Source: Allobosea psychrotolerans (GTDB taxonomy: Bacteria > Pseudomonadota > Alphaproteobacteria > Rhizobiales > Beijerinckiaceae). Taken from it: 64,000 nt of DNA. The notes below the pieces were generated by a model. It worked only from the letters and a program-made list of their open reading frames with translations, ran no database searches and was not told the DNA's origin. This document shows, piece by piece, positions 27,483 through 36,963 of this stretch. The stretch covers positions 176,943-240,942 of the forward strand of contig NZ_PQFZ01000008.1 in the NCBI RefSeq assembly GCF_002917105.1, in the 5' to 3' direction. A program made the position numbers and the translations under genes. Position 1 is the first letter of the stretch; every line of letters begins with the position of its first letter.

Positions 27483-29198
27483 TCAGCGCATCAGGCGCGG
27501 CTCGGCGATGTCCTGCGGCCGGTAGGTCAGCTCGCGGTCGCCGGGCCATTTGATCCGGTAGGCGAGCTTGATCTCCTTCTCGGAAGAAGGTGCGAGGTCG
27601 AAGGTCCAGGCCTGGACGCCGCGCTTGTCGCCGACCTGTTTTTCGGTCGGCGGCGTGGTCTGCGGCAGGGTCTCGATGGTGATGGCGCTGCTCTCGGAGA
27701 AGGGCACGCGCTCGGTCACCGTGACCTTCACCGGCTGGGCGTGCAGGCTCTTCACCACGGTGCGGAATTCGCGCAGGTCGGTGCGGCTCTGGCCGAGCCA
27801 GGTCGGGTCGTTCTCGCGCCGCCTGACCGGCGCGCGCGTCACCTTGAGCTTGTCGTCGGCGCCGAAGCCGAGCTCGACCTTGTCGCCGGAGGCGACGAGG
27901 CCAATCCGACCCTTGCCGATATAGCCGCCGTCGCGATGCAGGAAGACCTCGCCCGGCAGCAATGGGGCTTCGTCCTCGTGGGTGAAGGCGGCTTCGAGAT
28001 AGGCCTTCTCCTCCAGCTCCGGTGTCGTTCGCGCGCTCAGAGTCGGGCTGACCTTGCTCTGGCTCAGCAGGACGGCCTTGGACGAGCCGTCCTGCGGAAC
28101 CGTGATCCGGCCGGGCACCTGGAAGCTCGCCTGATAGGCGCCGGCCTCGATCGTCGAGGCCGCGATGGTCGCCGGCTGCGCGACGCGGCCCTCCGGCGAC
28201 TGCGTTGCGTCGAAGCCGCGTGGCGCCGGCGCACGGGCGATGGCGGGAGGCGCTGCACGCTCCGTCGCCTGCTTGCGGGCCTGCTCCATGGCGCGCTCGC
28301 GAGCCTGATAGATTTCCTGCGGGTCGAAGAACATCACCTGCATCGGGGCGAGATCGGGCGCGCGCGTTCCGCCGGCAGAGCGGGTGGTCGAGAGGGTGAC
28401 GGCGACATCGGTCCAGTCCTCGCCGCTGCGCTGGCGCAATTCGGCGCGGCGCATGAAACTGATCTCGGGCTTGGCCCCAGCGCCGCCGGTGGCGAGCCTG
28501 GCCTCGTAGAGCGGCGTCCAATTCGCCCCGGCGACACGATAGCTCACGGTGAACTCGGCCGCGACGGGGGCAGGGGCCTCGACGGCGATGGCGACGTCGC
28601 GCTTGGGCGCGCCGGGGCGGCCCGTCTGCGGGCGGGCGCGTTCGAGGGCTGCGATCTCACTTTCGATCTCGGCGGCGCGGCCGCGCACGGTCCTGAGTTC
28701 GGCATTGACCTTGACCAGCGCGGTGCCGATCGCATCGAAAATCGCCGGCCAGTCGGCGACCGGCAGCGCCTTGCCGTCGGGGCCGAGCTTGTCGGGGCCG
28801 GTCTGCGCAAACCGTTCGATCGTGCCGCGCTTGGCCTCGATGGCGCCAGCCTGGCCGTCGAGCATCTCTTTCTCGTCGCGCAGAGCCTTGAGCTTCGCTT
28901 CGATCACGCTGTCGAGCGGCTTGGCGTCGCCCGGGGTGAGGCGGACATCGACGGCGCCGATCGAGAAGGAGCCGTCGCCTTTGCCCTCGACGCGGATCGA
29001 GGCCGGATCGATCGTCGCCGGCAGGCCGCGCAGGACGATCTGCGAGGCGCCCTGCAGCAGTTCGGCCCGGCCGATGCGGGTGATCACCGCGCCATCGGGA
29101 TAGACGGTAACGCGATCGATCCGCGAGGCGAGGTCCATTTCGGCGGCGGCGGCAAAACTCGGCGCGACGATCAAGGCAGCGGCCAGTCGGCTCATCAT
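27483..29198 (-). CDS. MuiA-like protein (DUF4140/DUF4139)
   Basis: A 571-residue protein with a cleavable signal peptide (residues about 1–19, ending SFAAAAE). The N-terminal DUF4140 domain begins RVTVYPDGAVITR; a helical, coiled-coil-like stretch lies at about 85–185, and the C-terminal DUF4139 beta domain runs from about 220. The family includes mucoidy inhibitor A; biochemical function is unknown. Export to the periplasm or cell surface is expected. Confidence 0.85.
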   Translation of the reverse strand: MMSRLAAALIVAPSFAAAAEMDLASRIDRVTVYPDGAVITRIGRAELLQGASQIVLRGLPATIDPASIRVEGKGDGSFSIGAVDVRLTPGDAKPLDSVIEAKLKALRDEKEMLDGQAGAIEAKRGTIERFAQTGPDKLGPDGKALPVADWPAIFDAIGTALVKVNAELRTVRGRAAEIESEIAALERARPQTGRPGAPKRDVAIAVEAPAPVAAEFTVSYRVAGANWTPLYEARLATGGAGAKPEISFMRRAELRQRSGEDWTDVAVTLSTTRSAGGTRAPDLAPMQVMFFDPQEIYQARERAMEQARKQATERAAPPAIARAPAPRGFDATQSPEGRVAQPATIAASTIEAGAYQASFQVPGRITVPQDGSSKAVLLSQSKVSPTLSARTTPELEEKAYLEAAFTHEDEAPLLPGEVFLHRDGGYIGKGRIGLVASGDKVELGFGADDKLKVTRAPVRRRENDPTWLGQSRTDLREFRTVVKSLHAQPVKVTVTERVPFSESSAITIETLPQTTPPTEKQVGDKRGVQAWTFDLAPSSEKEIKLAYRIKWPGDRELTYRPQDIAEPRLMR

Positions 29199-29371
29199 AA
29201 CGGTGTCCCCTCCCAAATCACGATGCCCGCGATAAAGCACGCCCGATTTCGACGTGGCAAAGGCGGAATTGGGCCGGACTGCGGAAGGGCGTGGCGGAGT
29301 GCGCCACAGGTGTTGACGCAGGCAGCGGGTGGCGCAGAGGGATACTCGATTGGAGCGGCTATCTTGCGAGC

Positions 29372-30256
29372 TTACGCCCGGCCCCGCGCGCTCGCCTGCG
29401 GCTGGACGCGATGCTCCAGGAAATTGCGCAGTTCGGTGACGCGCCGCCAGGGATCGAGCACTTCCTCGTCGAGGCCATGCGCCCAGGCGAGGTCGAAGCG
29501 TGCCGGATCGGCGTCGAGGGCTGTGACGTCGGCGAGCCAGGCCGCCGTGGCGGCTTCGTCCTTGCGAAACCCTTCCGCGATCAGCAGCGGCGTCATCCGC
29601 TCCAGGATCGAGGCGACCTGCGCCAGCGGGAATTCGGGGTGGTACTGCACGCCCCAGAACAGCCCGCCATCATGGGCGATCTCGCAGGCATGGACGACGC
29701 TATAGGGGTTGGAGGCGAGCACGGTCGCGCCCGCGGGCGGCTGCGCGACGGTGTCGAGATGGATCGCGGGCGCGTCGAAGGCGGTTGGCCGGCCGGCGAG
29801 CAGCGGGTGGCCCTGCCCGGCCTGCGTCAGCGTGATCCTGCGGGCGAAGCCGACCTCGCGGCCCCTGGGGTTGGCGATGACCGTGCCGCCGGCCGCGACC
29901 GTGCCGATCTGGATGCCCCAGCAGGAGCCGAAGCAGGGCGTGCCGCTGGCATAGATCGCCTGCATCAACTCGATCTGGCGCGTGACCGCCGGCTCGAGAT
30001 TGTAGATGTGCAGCGAGGAGCCGGTTAGGAAGATGCCGTCATAGGATTGCAGGCCGCTGCCGTCGGGGAGGTTGGCGCCCTCATCGGCCGGCAGGCAGAT
30101 ATCGGTGATGCTGCCCGGCGCGATACGGCGGACCTCCTCGGCATAGGCGTCGGCGGGCGAGAGGTCGCGATAGCCCGCCGCATGGTTCTGGCGCTGCTCG
30201 CGCGTGTTGCCGTCGACGAAGAGCAGGCGGAGCGGGCGAGGCGAAATCTGCAGCAT
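29372..30256 (-). CDS. Class I glutamine amidotransferase-like protein
   Basis: A 294-residue protein. The class I GATase triad is visible: Cys112 in FGSCWGIQ, His206 and Glu208 in GVQYHPEF. The oxyanion segment is LTGSSLHIY. Stand-alone proteins of this sort (YfeJ/GuaA-like) hydrolyse glutamine or gamma-glutamyl compounds. The ATG at 30256 starts just before the first beta-strand. Substrate unknown. Confidence 0.87.
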   Translation of the reverse strand: MLQISPRPLRLLFVDGNTREQRQNHAAGYRDLSPADAYAEEVRRIAPGSITDICLPADEGANLPDGSGLQSYDGIFLTGSSLHIYNLEPAVTRQIELMQAIYASGTPCFGSCWGIQIGTVAAGGTVIANPRGREVGFARRITLTQAGQGHPLLAGRPTAFDAPAIHLDTVAQPPAGATVLASNPYSVVHACEIAHDGGLFWGVQYHPEFPLAQVASILERMTPLLIAEGFRKDEAATAAWLADVTALDADPARFDLAWAHGLDEEVLDPWRRVTELRNFLEHRVQPQASARGRA

Positions 30257-30418
30257 GAGCGGAGTCCAGGCCAGGAATGCGTGCCAAAAGAAAGCGTGCA
30301 AGGAGGTGGGTCGAGGGATGCGCGGGGCGATGGGCGGCCCTGCGCCTCATCTCATAGGACGCAAGCCGCCTGCAAGGCTATTGCAAGTGCCCATTCCTGA
30401 GGCAGCCGGACGCCAGAC

Positions 30419-31387
30419 GTGACAGAAGCCGAGACCATGCCGGCCAAGACTCCACGCGACAAGACTCCCCTCAGCGGGAGCGCCAGCAAGACCTTGCCGC
30501 AGCGCCTCTGGGGCAATGCCTATCTCCTGCTCAGCCTGACCACGCTGATGTGGGCCGGCAATGCCGTGGCCAGCCGGCTCGCGGTCGGCCAGATCTCGCC
30601 GATGGGCCTGACCTCGCTGCGCTGGGTGTTCGTCTGCGCCATCCTGCCCTGGCTGATGCGGCGCGAGCTTGCCGCTCATTGGCCGGCGCTGAAGGCGCGC
30701 TGGTTCTTCATCATCGCCACGGGGACGATGGGCTTCACCGCCTTCAACGCGCTGATGTATCTCGCGGGCTATTCGACCACGGCGATCAATATCGGCATTC
30801 TCCAGGGCGCGATCCCGATCTTCGTCCTGGTCGGGGCCTTCCTGGCCCATCGCACCGCGATCGGCCCGCTGCAGGCGCTTGGCGTCTTCGTCACCCTGCT
30901 CGGCGTCATGGTCGTCGCCAGCCGCGGCGATTATCACGTGCTGACGCAGTTCGCCTTCTTCCCTGGCGACCTCCTGATGATCCTGGCGAGCTTTTTCTAT
31001 GCCGGCTACACGGTTGCGATCCATTCGCGCCCGGCCGTGCCCGGCCTCGTCTTCTTCACCGCGCTGGCGATCGTCGCCTGCCTCGCCTCGCTGCCGCTCT
31101 TCGGGGCCGAGATCGCCTTGGGCCACGGCTACTGGCCGACGCCGAAGGGCTGGCTCATCCTCGCCTTCGTGGTGATCTTCCCCTCGCTGATCTCGCAGAT
31201 CTGCTTCCTGCGCGCGGTCGAACTGATCGGTCCCGGCCGCGCCGGCGTCTTCGTCAATCTGGTGCCGGTCTTCGCGCCGATCCTGGCGGTCTTCATCCTC
31301 GGCGAGCAATTGGCGCTCTATCACGGCCTGGCGCTGGCGCTGGTGCTCGGCGGCATCTTCATCGCCGAGCGACTGGGGAAGCGGTGA
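30419..31387 (+). CDS. DMT-family (EamA) transporter
   Basis: A 322-residue ten-helix membrane protein of the drug/metabolite transporter superfamily: first helix LLSLTTLMWAGNAVASRLAV, end of half two LVPVFAPILAVFILGEQL. It starts at GTG 30419, or at ATG 30437 six codons later. Unrelated in detail to the EamA gene at 6872–7735. Substrate unknown. Confidence 0.88.
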   Translation: MTEAETMPAKTPRDKTPLSGSASKTLPQRLWGNAYLLLSLTTLMWAGNAVASRLAVGQISPMGLTSLRWVFVCAILPWLMRRELAAHWPALKARWFFIIATGTMGFTAFNALMYLAGYSTTAINIGILQGAIPIFVLVGAFLAHRTAIGPLQALGVFVTLLGVMVVASRGDYHVLTQFAFFPGDLLMILASFFYAGYTVAIHSRPAVPGLVFFTALAIVACLASLPLFGAEIALGHGYWPTPKGWLILAFVVIFPSLISQICFLRAVELIGPGRAGVFVNLVPVFAPILAVFILGEQLALYHGLALALVLGGIFIAERLGKR

Positions 31388-31419
31388 GGTTCAGGGCGGT
31401 TTTCGAGCGGTCGGCCATC

Positions 31420-31500
31420 GTCATTGCGAGCGAAGCGAAGCAATCCGGGGCTCGCGCTACGCCCCCCGGATTGCTTCGTCGCTTTGCTCCTCGCAATGAC
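31420..31500. repeat. GTCATTGCGAG palindrome, first copy
   Basis: Left GTCATTGCGAGCGAAGCGA, then AGCAATCC; right GGATTGCTTCGTCGC … CTCGCAATGAC. A second copy lies at 38509–38586. Sits between convergent EamA and beta-lactamase genes. This core occurs in many unrelated bacterial genomes. Confidence 0.9.
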
Positions 31501-31509
31501 GGGGACGCC

Positions 31510-32520
31510 TCAGCGCAGCGCCGCGACCGCCGCCTTCGCCACCGCCGCATGGGCTGCCTCGCGGCCCTTCTCGTCGGCTTTCGATCCGGCGAGATAGATC
31601 GCGATCGCGAAGACGCGGCCATTGGGCAGCGTCACGATGCCGATGTCGTTGGTGGCGTGGTTGACGCCGTCCATGGTCAGGCCGGCCCCGGTCTTGTGGG
31701 CGAAACGCGCCCCTAGCGGCAGGCCGGCGCGGATGCGCAGCGGGCCCGTCTTCGTCTGCGTGATGACCGTATCGAGGAAGGCGGCGTGGGCCGGGTCGCG
31801 CAGCCAGTTGCCCTTGGCCAGCGCCTCCAGGAACAGCGTGCTCGCTTCGGGCGTTGCGGCGTCGCGCGGGTCCTTGAGGGCGAGAGCGAGCGCGGCCGAG
31901 CGCTTCCTCGGAGAAAGCGCGTTCAGCTCGGCCCGGAAAGCCGGCTCATCGACGGTCCTGTCCCAGCCGAAGCCTTGCAGGCCGAACACCTGCGGCTGGA
32001 ATTCGCGCTCATAGCGATCGACCGAAATCCCCCCGATGCCGCCATCCCGGAGCATCTTCGTCACGACTTGAGGGCCGCCAATGAGGCGCATCAGAGTGTC
32101 GGCCGCGGTATTGTCGCTCTCGCCGGCGGCGAGCGCGATCAGCTCGCGCAGCGGATAGGCGTTGCTCTCGCCCTTGAAGGCCTTGGCCAGCGGGCTGTGG
32201 AACAGCGAGAAATCCTTGCGGGTGATGGTGATCTGCTGGTCGAGCTTCAGCGAGCCTGCCTCGACCGCCTGCAGCACCGCGACCGCCAGCGGCAGCTTGA
32301 AGACGCTCTGCATCGGGAAGGTCTCGGAGCCGCGATGCGACCAGCTCTTGCGGTCCTTCAGGTCGAGCAGGGCGACGCCGAGTCGGCCCTGCGACTGGCG
32401 CTCGATCGCCGCGATCTCCTGGTCGAGCCTGGCCTTGTCCCAATCGGCGAGGGCCGGTGTCGCGAGCAGATTCGGCGTAGCAGTGAGGATGGCGAGGGCA
32501 AGGGCGGCGTAGCGAAGCAT
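31510..32520 (-). CDS. Class A beta-lactamase
   Basis: A 336-residue periplasmic serine beta-lactamase. Signal peptide about residues 1–25 (cut after ATPALA). Active-site motifs: SVFK (Ser72–Lys75), SDN (135–137) and KTG (276–278). The omega-loop glutamate appears as Glu171 in DRYEREFQ, with Gln175 where Asn170 of TEM stands, followed by an insertion of roughly 40 residues. The substrate spectrum cannot be read. No ampR- or blaI-like regulator is next to it. Confidence 0.9.
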   Translation of the reverse strand: MLRYAALALAILTATPNLLATPALADWDKARLDQEIAAIERQSQGRLGVALLDLKDRKSWSHRGSETFPMQSVFKLPLAVAVLQAVEAGSLKLDQQITITRKDFSLFHSPLAKAFKGESNAYPLRELIALAAGESDNTAADTLMRLIGGPQVVTKMLRDGGIGGISVDRYEREFQPQVFGLQGFGWDRTVDEPAFRAELNALSPRKRSAALALALKDPRDAATPEASTLFLEALAKGNWLRDPAHAAFLDTVITQTKTGPLRIRAGLPLGARFAHKTGAGLTMDGVNHATNDIGIVTLPNGRVFAIAIYLAGSKADEKGREAAHAAVAKAAVAALR

Positions 32521-32593
32521 GAGGCATCTCCTGAGGCGGCGCCACAGGGGCGTGCGATTGGGGCGGGGATGGGGCCGAGCCGGAAAGAGAACC

Positions 32594-32713
32594 GGAACTA
32601 CGCCGTCATCCTGGGCGACCGAAGGTCGACCCGGGATCCATCGGAGGCCTCCGGAACTCTACGATGGATCCCGGCGTTCCGCTTCGCTTCGGCCAGGATG
32701 ACGGCGTGGTTCC
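32594..32713. repeat. GGAACCAC-ended palindrome, CCTGGG family
   Basis: Left end GGAACTACGCCGTCATCC, inner arms CCGGGATCCATCGGAGG / CGATGGATCCCGG, right end GGATGACGGCGTGGTTCC. The best-preserved copy of the shared terminal repeat on both sides. Confidence 0.88.
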
Positions 32714-32749
32714 TGAGCCAAGATGGTCAGCTTTCCAGAACAGCCGGCT

Positions 32750-32962
32750 TTACGCCGCGCCGCCCGGCTCGTCCGTCCAGATCTCCAATTCGATCGGGCA
32801 GTCGCAGTCGAGATCGAGATGATCCGGCACGAGCTGCTTCAGGCGTTCGCGCAGCCCCTCCAGCGTCGGGGCTTCCGTGACGATGCCGAGATCGCAGCAG
32901 GAGACCGCGTACCAGACGCCGGCCTCCTCGTCGCGGCGGACCTCGAACTTGACGGGGACCAT
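32750..32962 (-). CDS. DUF1902 (HicB-like) protein
   Basis: A 70-residue protein: VKFEVRRDEEAGVWYAVSC followed by LGIVTEAPTLEGLRERLKQL, the DUF1902 / HicB antitoxin-like fold without a DNA-binding tail. No hicA partner is visible. It follows serA; ATG 32962 has AAGG eight bases upstream. An alternative ATG at 33013, four bases after the serA stop, would add 17 residues. Confidence 0.8.
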   Translation of the reverse strand: MVPVKFEVRRDEEAGVWYAVSCCDLGIVTEAPTLEGLRERLKQLVPDHLDLDCDCPIELEIWTDEPGGAA

Positions 32963-33017
32963 GGGCTCAACCTTGCGGGGTGCGACGATGGCGCGCAGAT
33001 CTGCAAAACGCATCAGC

Positions 33018-34619
33018 TCAGAACCTGAGCCGCCGGGCCCGTTTGACCATCGGGATCTCATGGATCTTGTCGAGCAGCGCATCCGAGATCGGCTCGTCGA
33101 CGGCGACATAGCAGATCGCGTCGCCGCCGGGCTTGTCGCGGCCGAGCGAGAAGGTCGCGACATTGACGCCGGCCTCGCCGAGCAGCGAGCCGAACTGGCC
33201 GATGAAGCCCGGCTTGTCGGCATTGCGGACATAGAGCATGTGCGGGGCGAATTCGGCATCGACCTGGATGTCGCGGATCTCGACGATGCGCGGCTTGCCG
33301 TCCTGGAAGACGGTGCCCGAGGCATGGCGCGGCATGTCCTCGGCCTCGACCACGATGCGGATGACGCTTTCGAGGTTCCCCGCCACCTCGCGGGTCAGTT
33401 CCTCGACCACGATGCCCTTCTCCTTGGCGATCATCGCGGCGTTGACCATGTTGATCTCGGGCAGGAAGGGGCGGAGCACGCCGGTGATGGCGGCAGCCGA
33501 GATCGCCTTCAGGTTGAGATGGGCGACCGCGCCCTCATATTCGATGCGGATGCCCTTGACCGGCGCCTCGGTGAGCTGGCCCAGGAACGAGCCGAGTTTT
33601 TCGGCCAGCGCCACGAAGGGCTTGATCCGCGGCGCTTCCTCGGCCGAGATCGAGGGGAAGTTCACCGCATTGGTGATCGCGCCCTTGAGCAGATAGTCCG
33701 ACATCTGTTCGGCGACCTGGAGGGCGACATTCTCCTGCGCCTCATTGGTCGAGGCGCCCAGATGCGGCGTGCAGACGACATTCTCCAGGCCGAAGAGCGG
33801 GTTGGTCTCGGCGGGCTCCACCGAGAACACGTCGAAGGCCGCGCCCGCGACATGGCCGGACTTGATCAATTCGGCCAGCGCCGCCTCGTCGACCAGCCCG
33901 CCACGGGCGCAGTTGATGATGCGCACGCCCTTCTTGGTCTTGGCGAGATTCTCGGCCGAGAGGATGTTCTTGGTCATCGCCGTCATCGGCACATGCAGCG
34001 TGATGAAATCGGCGCGCTTGAGCAGGTCTTCCAGTTCGACCTTCTCGACGCCGAGCTGAACCGCCCGCTCGGCCGAGAGATAGGGGTCGAAGGCGATGAC
34101 GCGCATCTTCAGCCCGATGCCGCGCTCGGCGACGATCGAGCCGATATTGCCGCAGCCGATCAGCCCCAGCGTCTTGGCCGTGATCTCCACGCCCATGAAG
34201 CGGTTCTTCTCCCATTTGCCGGCCTGGGTCGAGGTGTCGGCCGCAGGGATCTGGCGGGCCAGCGCGAACATCATCGCGATGGCGTGCTCGGCGGTGGTGA
34301 TCGAATTGCCGAAGGGCGTGTTCATCACGATGATGCCGCGCGCGGTGGCGGCGGGAATCTCGACATTGTCGACGCCGATGCCGGCGCGGCCGATCACCTT
34401 CAGATTCTTGGCGGCCTCGAGCAGTTTGGCGGTGGCCTTGGTCGCCGAGCGGATGGCGAGGCCGTCATACTCGCCGATGATGGCGGCGAGCTTGTCCTTG
34501 TCCTTGCCGAGATTGGGATCGAAGGTCACCTCGATGCCGCGATCCTTGAAGATCTGCACGGCGGCGGGGGAGAGGGCGTCAGAGATGAGGACTTTGGGGG
34601 CGGGATTCTGAGCGGTCAT
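33018..34619 (-). CDS. serA: D-3-phosphoglycerate dehydrogenase
   Basis: A 533-residue enzyme catalysing the first step of phosphorylated serine synthesis. NAD-binding motif GLIGCGNIGS at about 146–155, catalytic Arg in NCARGG, and His in TPHLGAST. The C-terminal half carries the allosteric-substrate-binding domain and a final ACT domain (HMLYVRNADKPGFIG), the long form of SerA. ATG 34619. serC lies upstream on the same strand with a 200-base gap that contains a palindrome. Confidence 0.97.
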   Translation of the reverse strand: MTAQNPAPKVLISDALSPAAVQIFKDRGIEVTFDPNLGKDKDKLAAIIGEYDGLAIRSATKATAKLLEAAKNLKVIGRAGIGVDNVEIPAATARGIIVMNTPFGNSITTAEHAIAMMFALARQIPAADTSTQAGKWEKNRFMGVEITAKTLGLIGCGNIGSIVAERGIGLKMRVIAFDPYLSAERAVQLGVEKVELEDLLKRADFITLHVPMTAMTKNILSAENLAKTKKGVRIINCARGGLVDEAALAELIKSGHVAGAAFDVFSVEPAETNPLFGLENVVCTPHLGASTNEAQENVALQVAEQMSDYLLKGAITNAVNFPSISAEEAPRIKPFVALAEKLGSFLGQLTEAPVKGIRIEYEGAVAHLNLKAISAAAITGVLRPFLPEINMVNAAMIAKEKGIVVEELTREVAGNLESVIRIVVEAEDMPRHASGTVFQDGKPRIVEIRDIQVDAEFAPHMLYVRNADKPGFIGQFGSLLGEAGVNVATFSLGRDKPGGDAICYVAVDEPISDALLDKIHEIPMVKRARRLRF

Positions 34620-34673
34620 CGGGGATGGCTCCGGCGGCGCGGCGGCGCGCGCGAAAAGAGGAGTGCCTCGTCT

Positions 34674-34808
34674 GTCATTCCGGGGCGGCGCGTCAGCGCC
34701 GAACCCGGAACCCATGACGGGGTGCGACGGTGTGGATGCGGCGGCGGGGAAGGCTCGCCCGGTCGTGGGTTCCGGGTTCGCGGGCTTGCGCCCGCGCCCC
34801 GGAATGAC
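34674..34808. repeat. GTCAT…ATGAC palindrome, TTCCGGGG family
   Basis: GTCATTCCGGGGCGGCG at left, CCCCGGAATGAC at right, inner AACCCGGAACCCATGAC / GTGGGTTCCGGGTT. It sits between serC and serA in their shared direction, so it may affect read-through. Confidence 0.85.
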
Positions 34809-34819
34809 AGGGCAGCGCC

Positions 34820-35998
34820 TCAGGCCGCCTTCTTGCTCAACCCCGCCTTGGCCTCGGCGAAGGCATAGGCGATCCAGGGCGTGAGCGCCTTGAGATCGCG
34901 TGCTTGCACGGTCGCGCCGCACCAGATGCGCAGGCCCGGAGGGGCATCGCGGTAATGGCCGAGATCGAAGCCTGCGCCGGCCTTCTCGATGATCGAGACG
35001 ACCTGCTTGGCAAACGCCGCCTGCGCCTCGGCCGGCAGCGCGGTCACCGCAGGATCGGTGAACTTCAGGCAGACCGAGGTGTTCGAGCGCGTCTTCGGCT
35101 TCACCGCGAGGAAGTCGATCCAGTCGTTCTCGCGCACGAATTTCGCCAGCACGCGGAAATTCGCATCCGCCCGCTTCACCAGCCCGTCCAACCCGCCGAC
35201 CTTCTTCGCCCAGGCCAGCGCGTCCAAATAATCCTCGACCGCGAGCATGGAGGGCGTGTTGATCGTCTCGCCCTGGAAGATGCCTTCGATCAGCTTGCCG
35301 CCGGAGGTCATGCGGAAGATCTTCGGCAGCGGCCAGCTCGGCTTGTAGGTCGTCAGCCGCTCGACCGCGCGGGGCGAGAGGATGATCATGCCATGGGCCG
35401 CCTCGCCGCCGAGCACCTTCTGCCAGGAGAAGGTGGTGACATCGAGCTTGGGCCAGTCGAGGCGCTGGGCGAAGGCGGCCGAGGTCGCGTCGCAGATCGT
35501 CAGCCCCTCGCGGTCATCGGCGATCCAGCTGGCATCGGGCACGCGCACACCGGACGTCGTGCCGTTCCAGGTGAAGACGACGTCGCGGGTCTTGGTGTCG
35601 ACCTTCTTCAGGTTCGGCAGTTCGCCATAAGGGGCGGTGATGGTGCGCACATCGGTGAGCCTGAGCTGCTTGGCGACATCGGTCACCCAGCCCTCGCCGA
35701 AGCTTTCCCAGGCGACCATGTCGACGCCGCGGGCGCCGAGTAGCGACCACATCGCCATCTCGACGGCGCCGGTGTCGGAAGCGGGCACGATGCCGATGCG
35801 GTAATCGGCCGGCACCTGCAGCACCTCGCGGGTCAGGTCGATGGCAAGCTTGAGCTTGTCCTTGCCGACCTTGGCGCGGTGCGAGCGGCCGAGTGCTGCG
35901 TCACTGAGGTTCTTGAGAGCCCAGCCGGGGCGCTTGGCGCAGGGGCCGGACGAGAAATGCGGCACGCGCGGACGCGTGGCCGGAACTGTATTCGCCAT
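34820..35998 (-). CDS. serC: Phosphoserine aminotransferase
   Basis: A 392-residue class-V PLP aminotransferase converting 3-phosphohydroxypyruvate to phosphoserine. N-terminus [18 protein letters not shown] lysine in SWQKVLGGE, and [17 protein letters not shown] match the alphaproteobacterial SerC form. ATG 35998 is preferred to ATG 36010 because GGAG is correctly spaced before 35998 while the upstream ATG overlaps the ribosome site. Confidence 0.96.
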   Translation of the reverse strand: MANTVPATRPRVPHFSSGPCAKRPGWALKNLSDAALGRSHRAKVGKDKLKLAIDLTREVLQVPADYRIGIVPASDTGAVEMAMWSLLGARGVDMVAWESFGEGWVTDVAKQLRLTDVRTITAPYGELPNLKKVDTKTRDVVFTWNGTTSGVRVPDASWIADDREGLTICDATSAAFAQRLDWPKLDVTTFSWQKVLGGEAAHGMIILSPRAVERLTTYKPSWPLPKIFRMTSGGKLIEGIFQGETINTPSMLAVEDYLDALAWAKKVGGLDGLVKRADANFRVLAKFVRENDWIDFLAVKPKTRSNTSVCLKFTDPAVTALPAEAQAAFAKQVVSIIEKAGAGFDLGHYRDAPPGLRIWCGATVQARDLKALTPWIAYAFAEAKAGLSKKAA

Positions 35999-36000
35999 CG

Positions 36001-36060
36001 ATGTCTCCATCCTTACAGATGGGCGCGCCTCGGTGGGGAGGCGTGTCCCGTCGATGGGGG
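36001..36060 (-). ncRNA. Candidate serC leader RNA
   Basis: On the minus strand the leader has a stem GGGACACGCCTC (36038–36049) / GAGGCGCGCCC (36021–36031) with a 6-base loop, then CCATCTGTAAGGATGG, where the ribosome site pairs with the upstream CCATC. A serC RNA motif is known upstream of serC in Alphaproteobacteria (Rfam), and this layout fits my memory of it. Identity is by eye only. Confidence 0.5.
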
Positions 36061-36175
36061 TAAGGCGGGAGGGGGGAGGGAGTCAAGGTGCCCCCCCAAT
36101 GTAGCGCGAACAATCAGATGTCGGCAAAGTTTGAATTGCGCTACGGCTTCCAAAGGGCAGAGCGGAGGGGCAGCT

Positions 36176-36874
36176 GTGGCGTCTGGCGATCGAGTCGACC
36201 GGGTTTTGCCGGGCGCATATGTACTGAAAGCAGATGACCTCAAGTCGGTTGAAGCGCTTCTGAATCGCGAGTTGGGGAGCGAGGCGAAATGCATCCTAAC
36301 ATTGGGGATCGATCGGAGGAGTGAGTACGAAAGCGTCGAGGCGATGCTCACGGACACCTTCCTCTACAAGGAGTCGATCGAGTCAATCTCGTTGGAAGGC
36401 TCAAATGGGCATTTGCGCGCCAGTGTCGACTTCAGACGATCATTCGTTCGGCCAATCTCCATGCATCTATCCGGTCAGCGTAACGAGGTCTTGGCGCTAG
36501 AGAAGCAGATCGAGAATCTGATTGAGGGGCCAAGGCAGTGGTACTCCTGGGTCATAGCTCCTTTCGGACAGCACATTCAGGCGGCCGTGCTTGTGTGGCT
36601 GACCGCGCTGGCCGGTCTGGTGCTGATAAGCTTTGCAGTTGGGGTAGAGGTCAGCGGTGGCAAGGCCAAACCCAGCGTGTCAACCGCCGCCCTTGTCCTT
36701 TTGGGAGTATCGCTTTCCTGGATTGTGCTGCCCTCGATGATTTTTGCGATTGGTAAAGGCCAAAAGCGCTGGGAAATGGCAAAAGCGGTTCTTTCTGTAT
36801 TTTTCTTGAGCATTGCTATTGCTGCATTCGCAAATTTGGTGACCGCGATCTGGAACCCTCTGCAATCAAGCTAA
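36176..36874 (+). CDS. Hypothetical membrane protein
   Basis: A 232-residue protein with a soluble N-terminal part of about 120 residues and three membrane helices at about 135–158, 165–187 and 200–222. No family recognised. Start GTG 36176, preceded by GGAGGGG. Base composition is unlike the surroundings: the 60 bases at 36781–36840 contain only 22 G/C. This suggests a transferred gene. Confidence 0.7.
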   Translation: MASGDRVDRVLPGAYVLKADDLKSVEALLNRELGSEAKCILTLGIDRRSEYESVEAMLTDTFLYKESIESISLEGSNGHLRASVDFRRSFVRPISMHLSGQRNEVLALEKQIENLIEGPRQWYSWVIAPFGQHIQAAVLVWLTALAGLVLISFAVGVEVSGGKAKPSVSTAALVLLGVSLSWIVLPSMIFAIGKGQKRWEMAKAVLSVFFLSIAIAAFANLVTAIWNPLQSS

Positions 36875-36963
36875 AAAGGCTCGATTGTCTCTGCATCGCC
36901 GTCGCCAACCCGGGTCTTGTAGACGCGTTTGTCTACGACCCACTCCTGGAGCTGTAGCGCGTC

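Noticed and set aside
27741..29705. Plus-strand frame of about 650 codons
   Set aside because: Antisense to the MuiA-like gene, with no family pattern.
32877..34868. Plus-strand frame of about 660 codons
   Set aside because: Antisense to serA; translation is His/Arg/Asp-rich without motifs.
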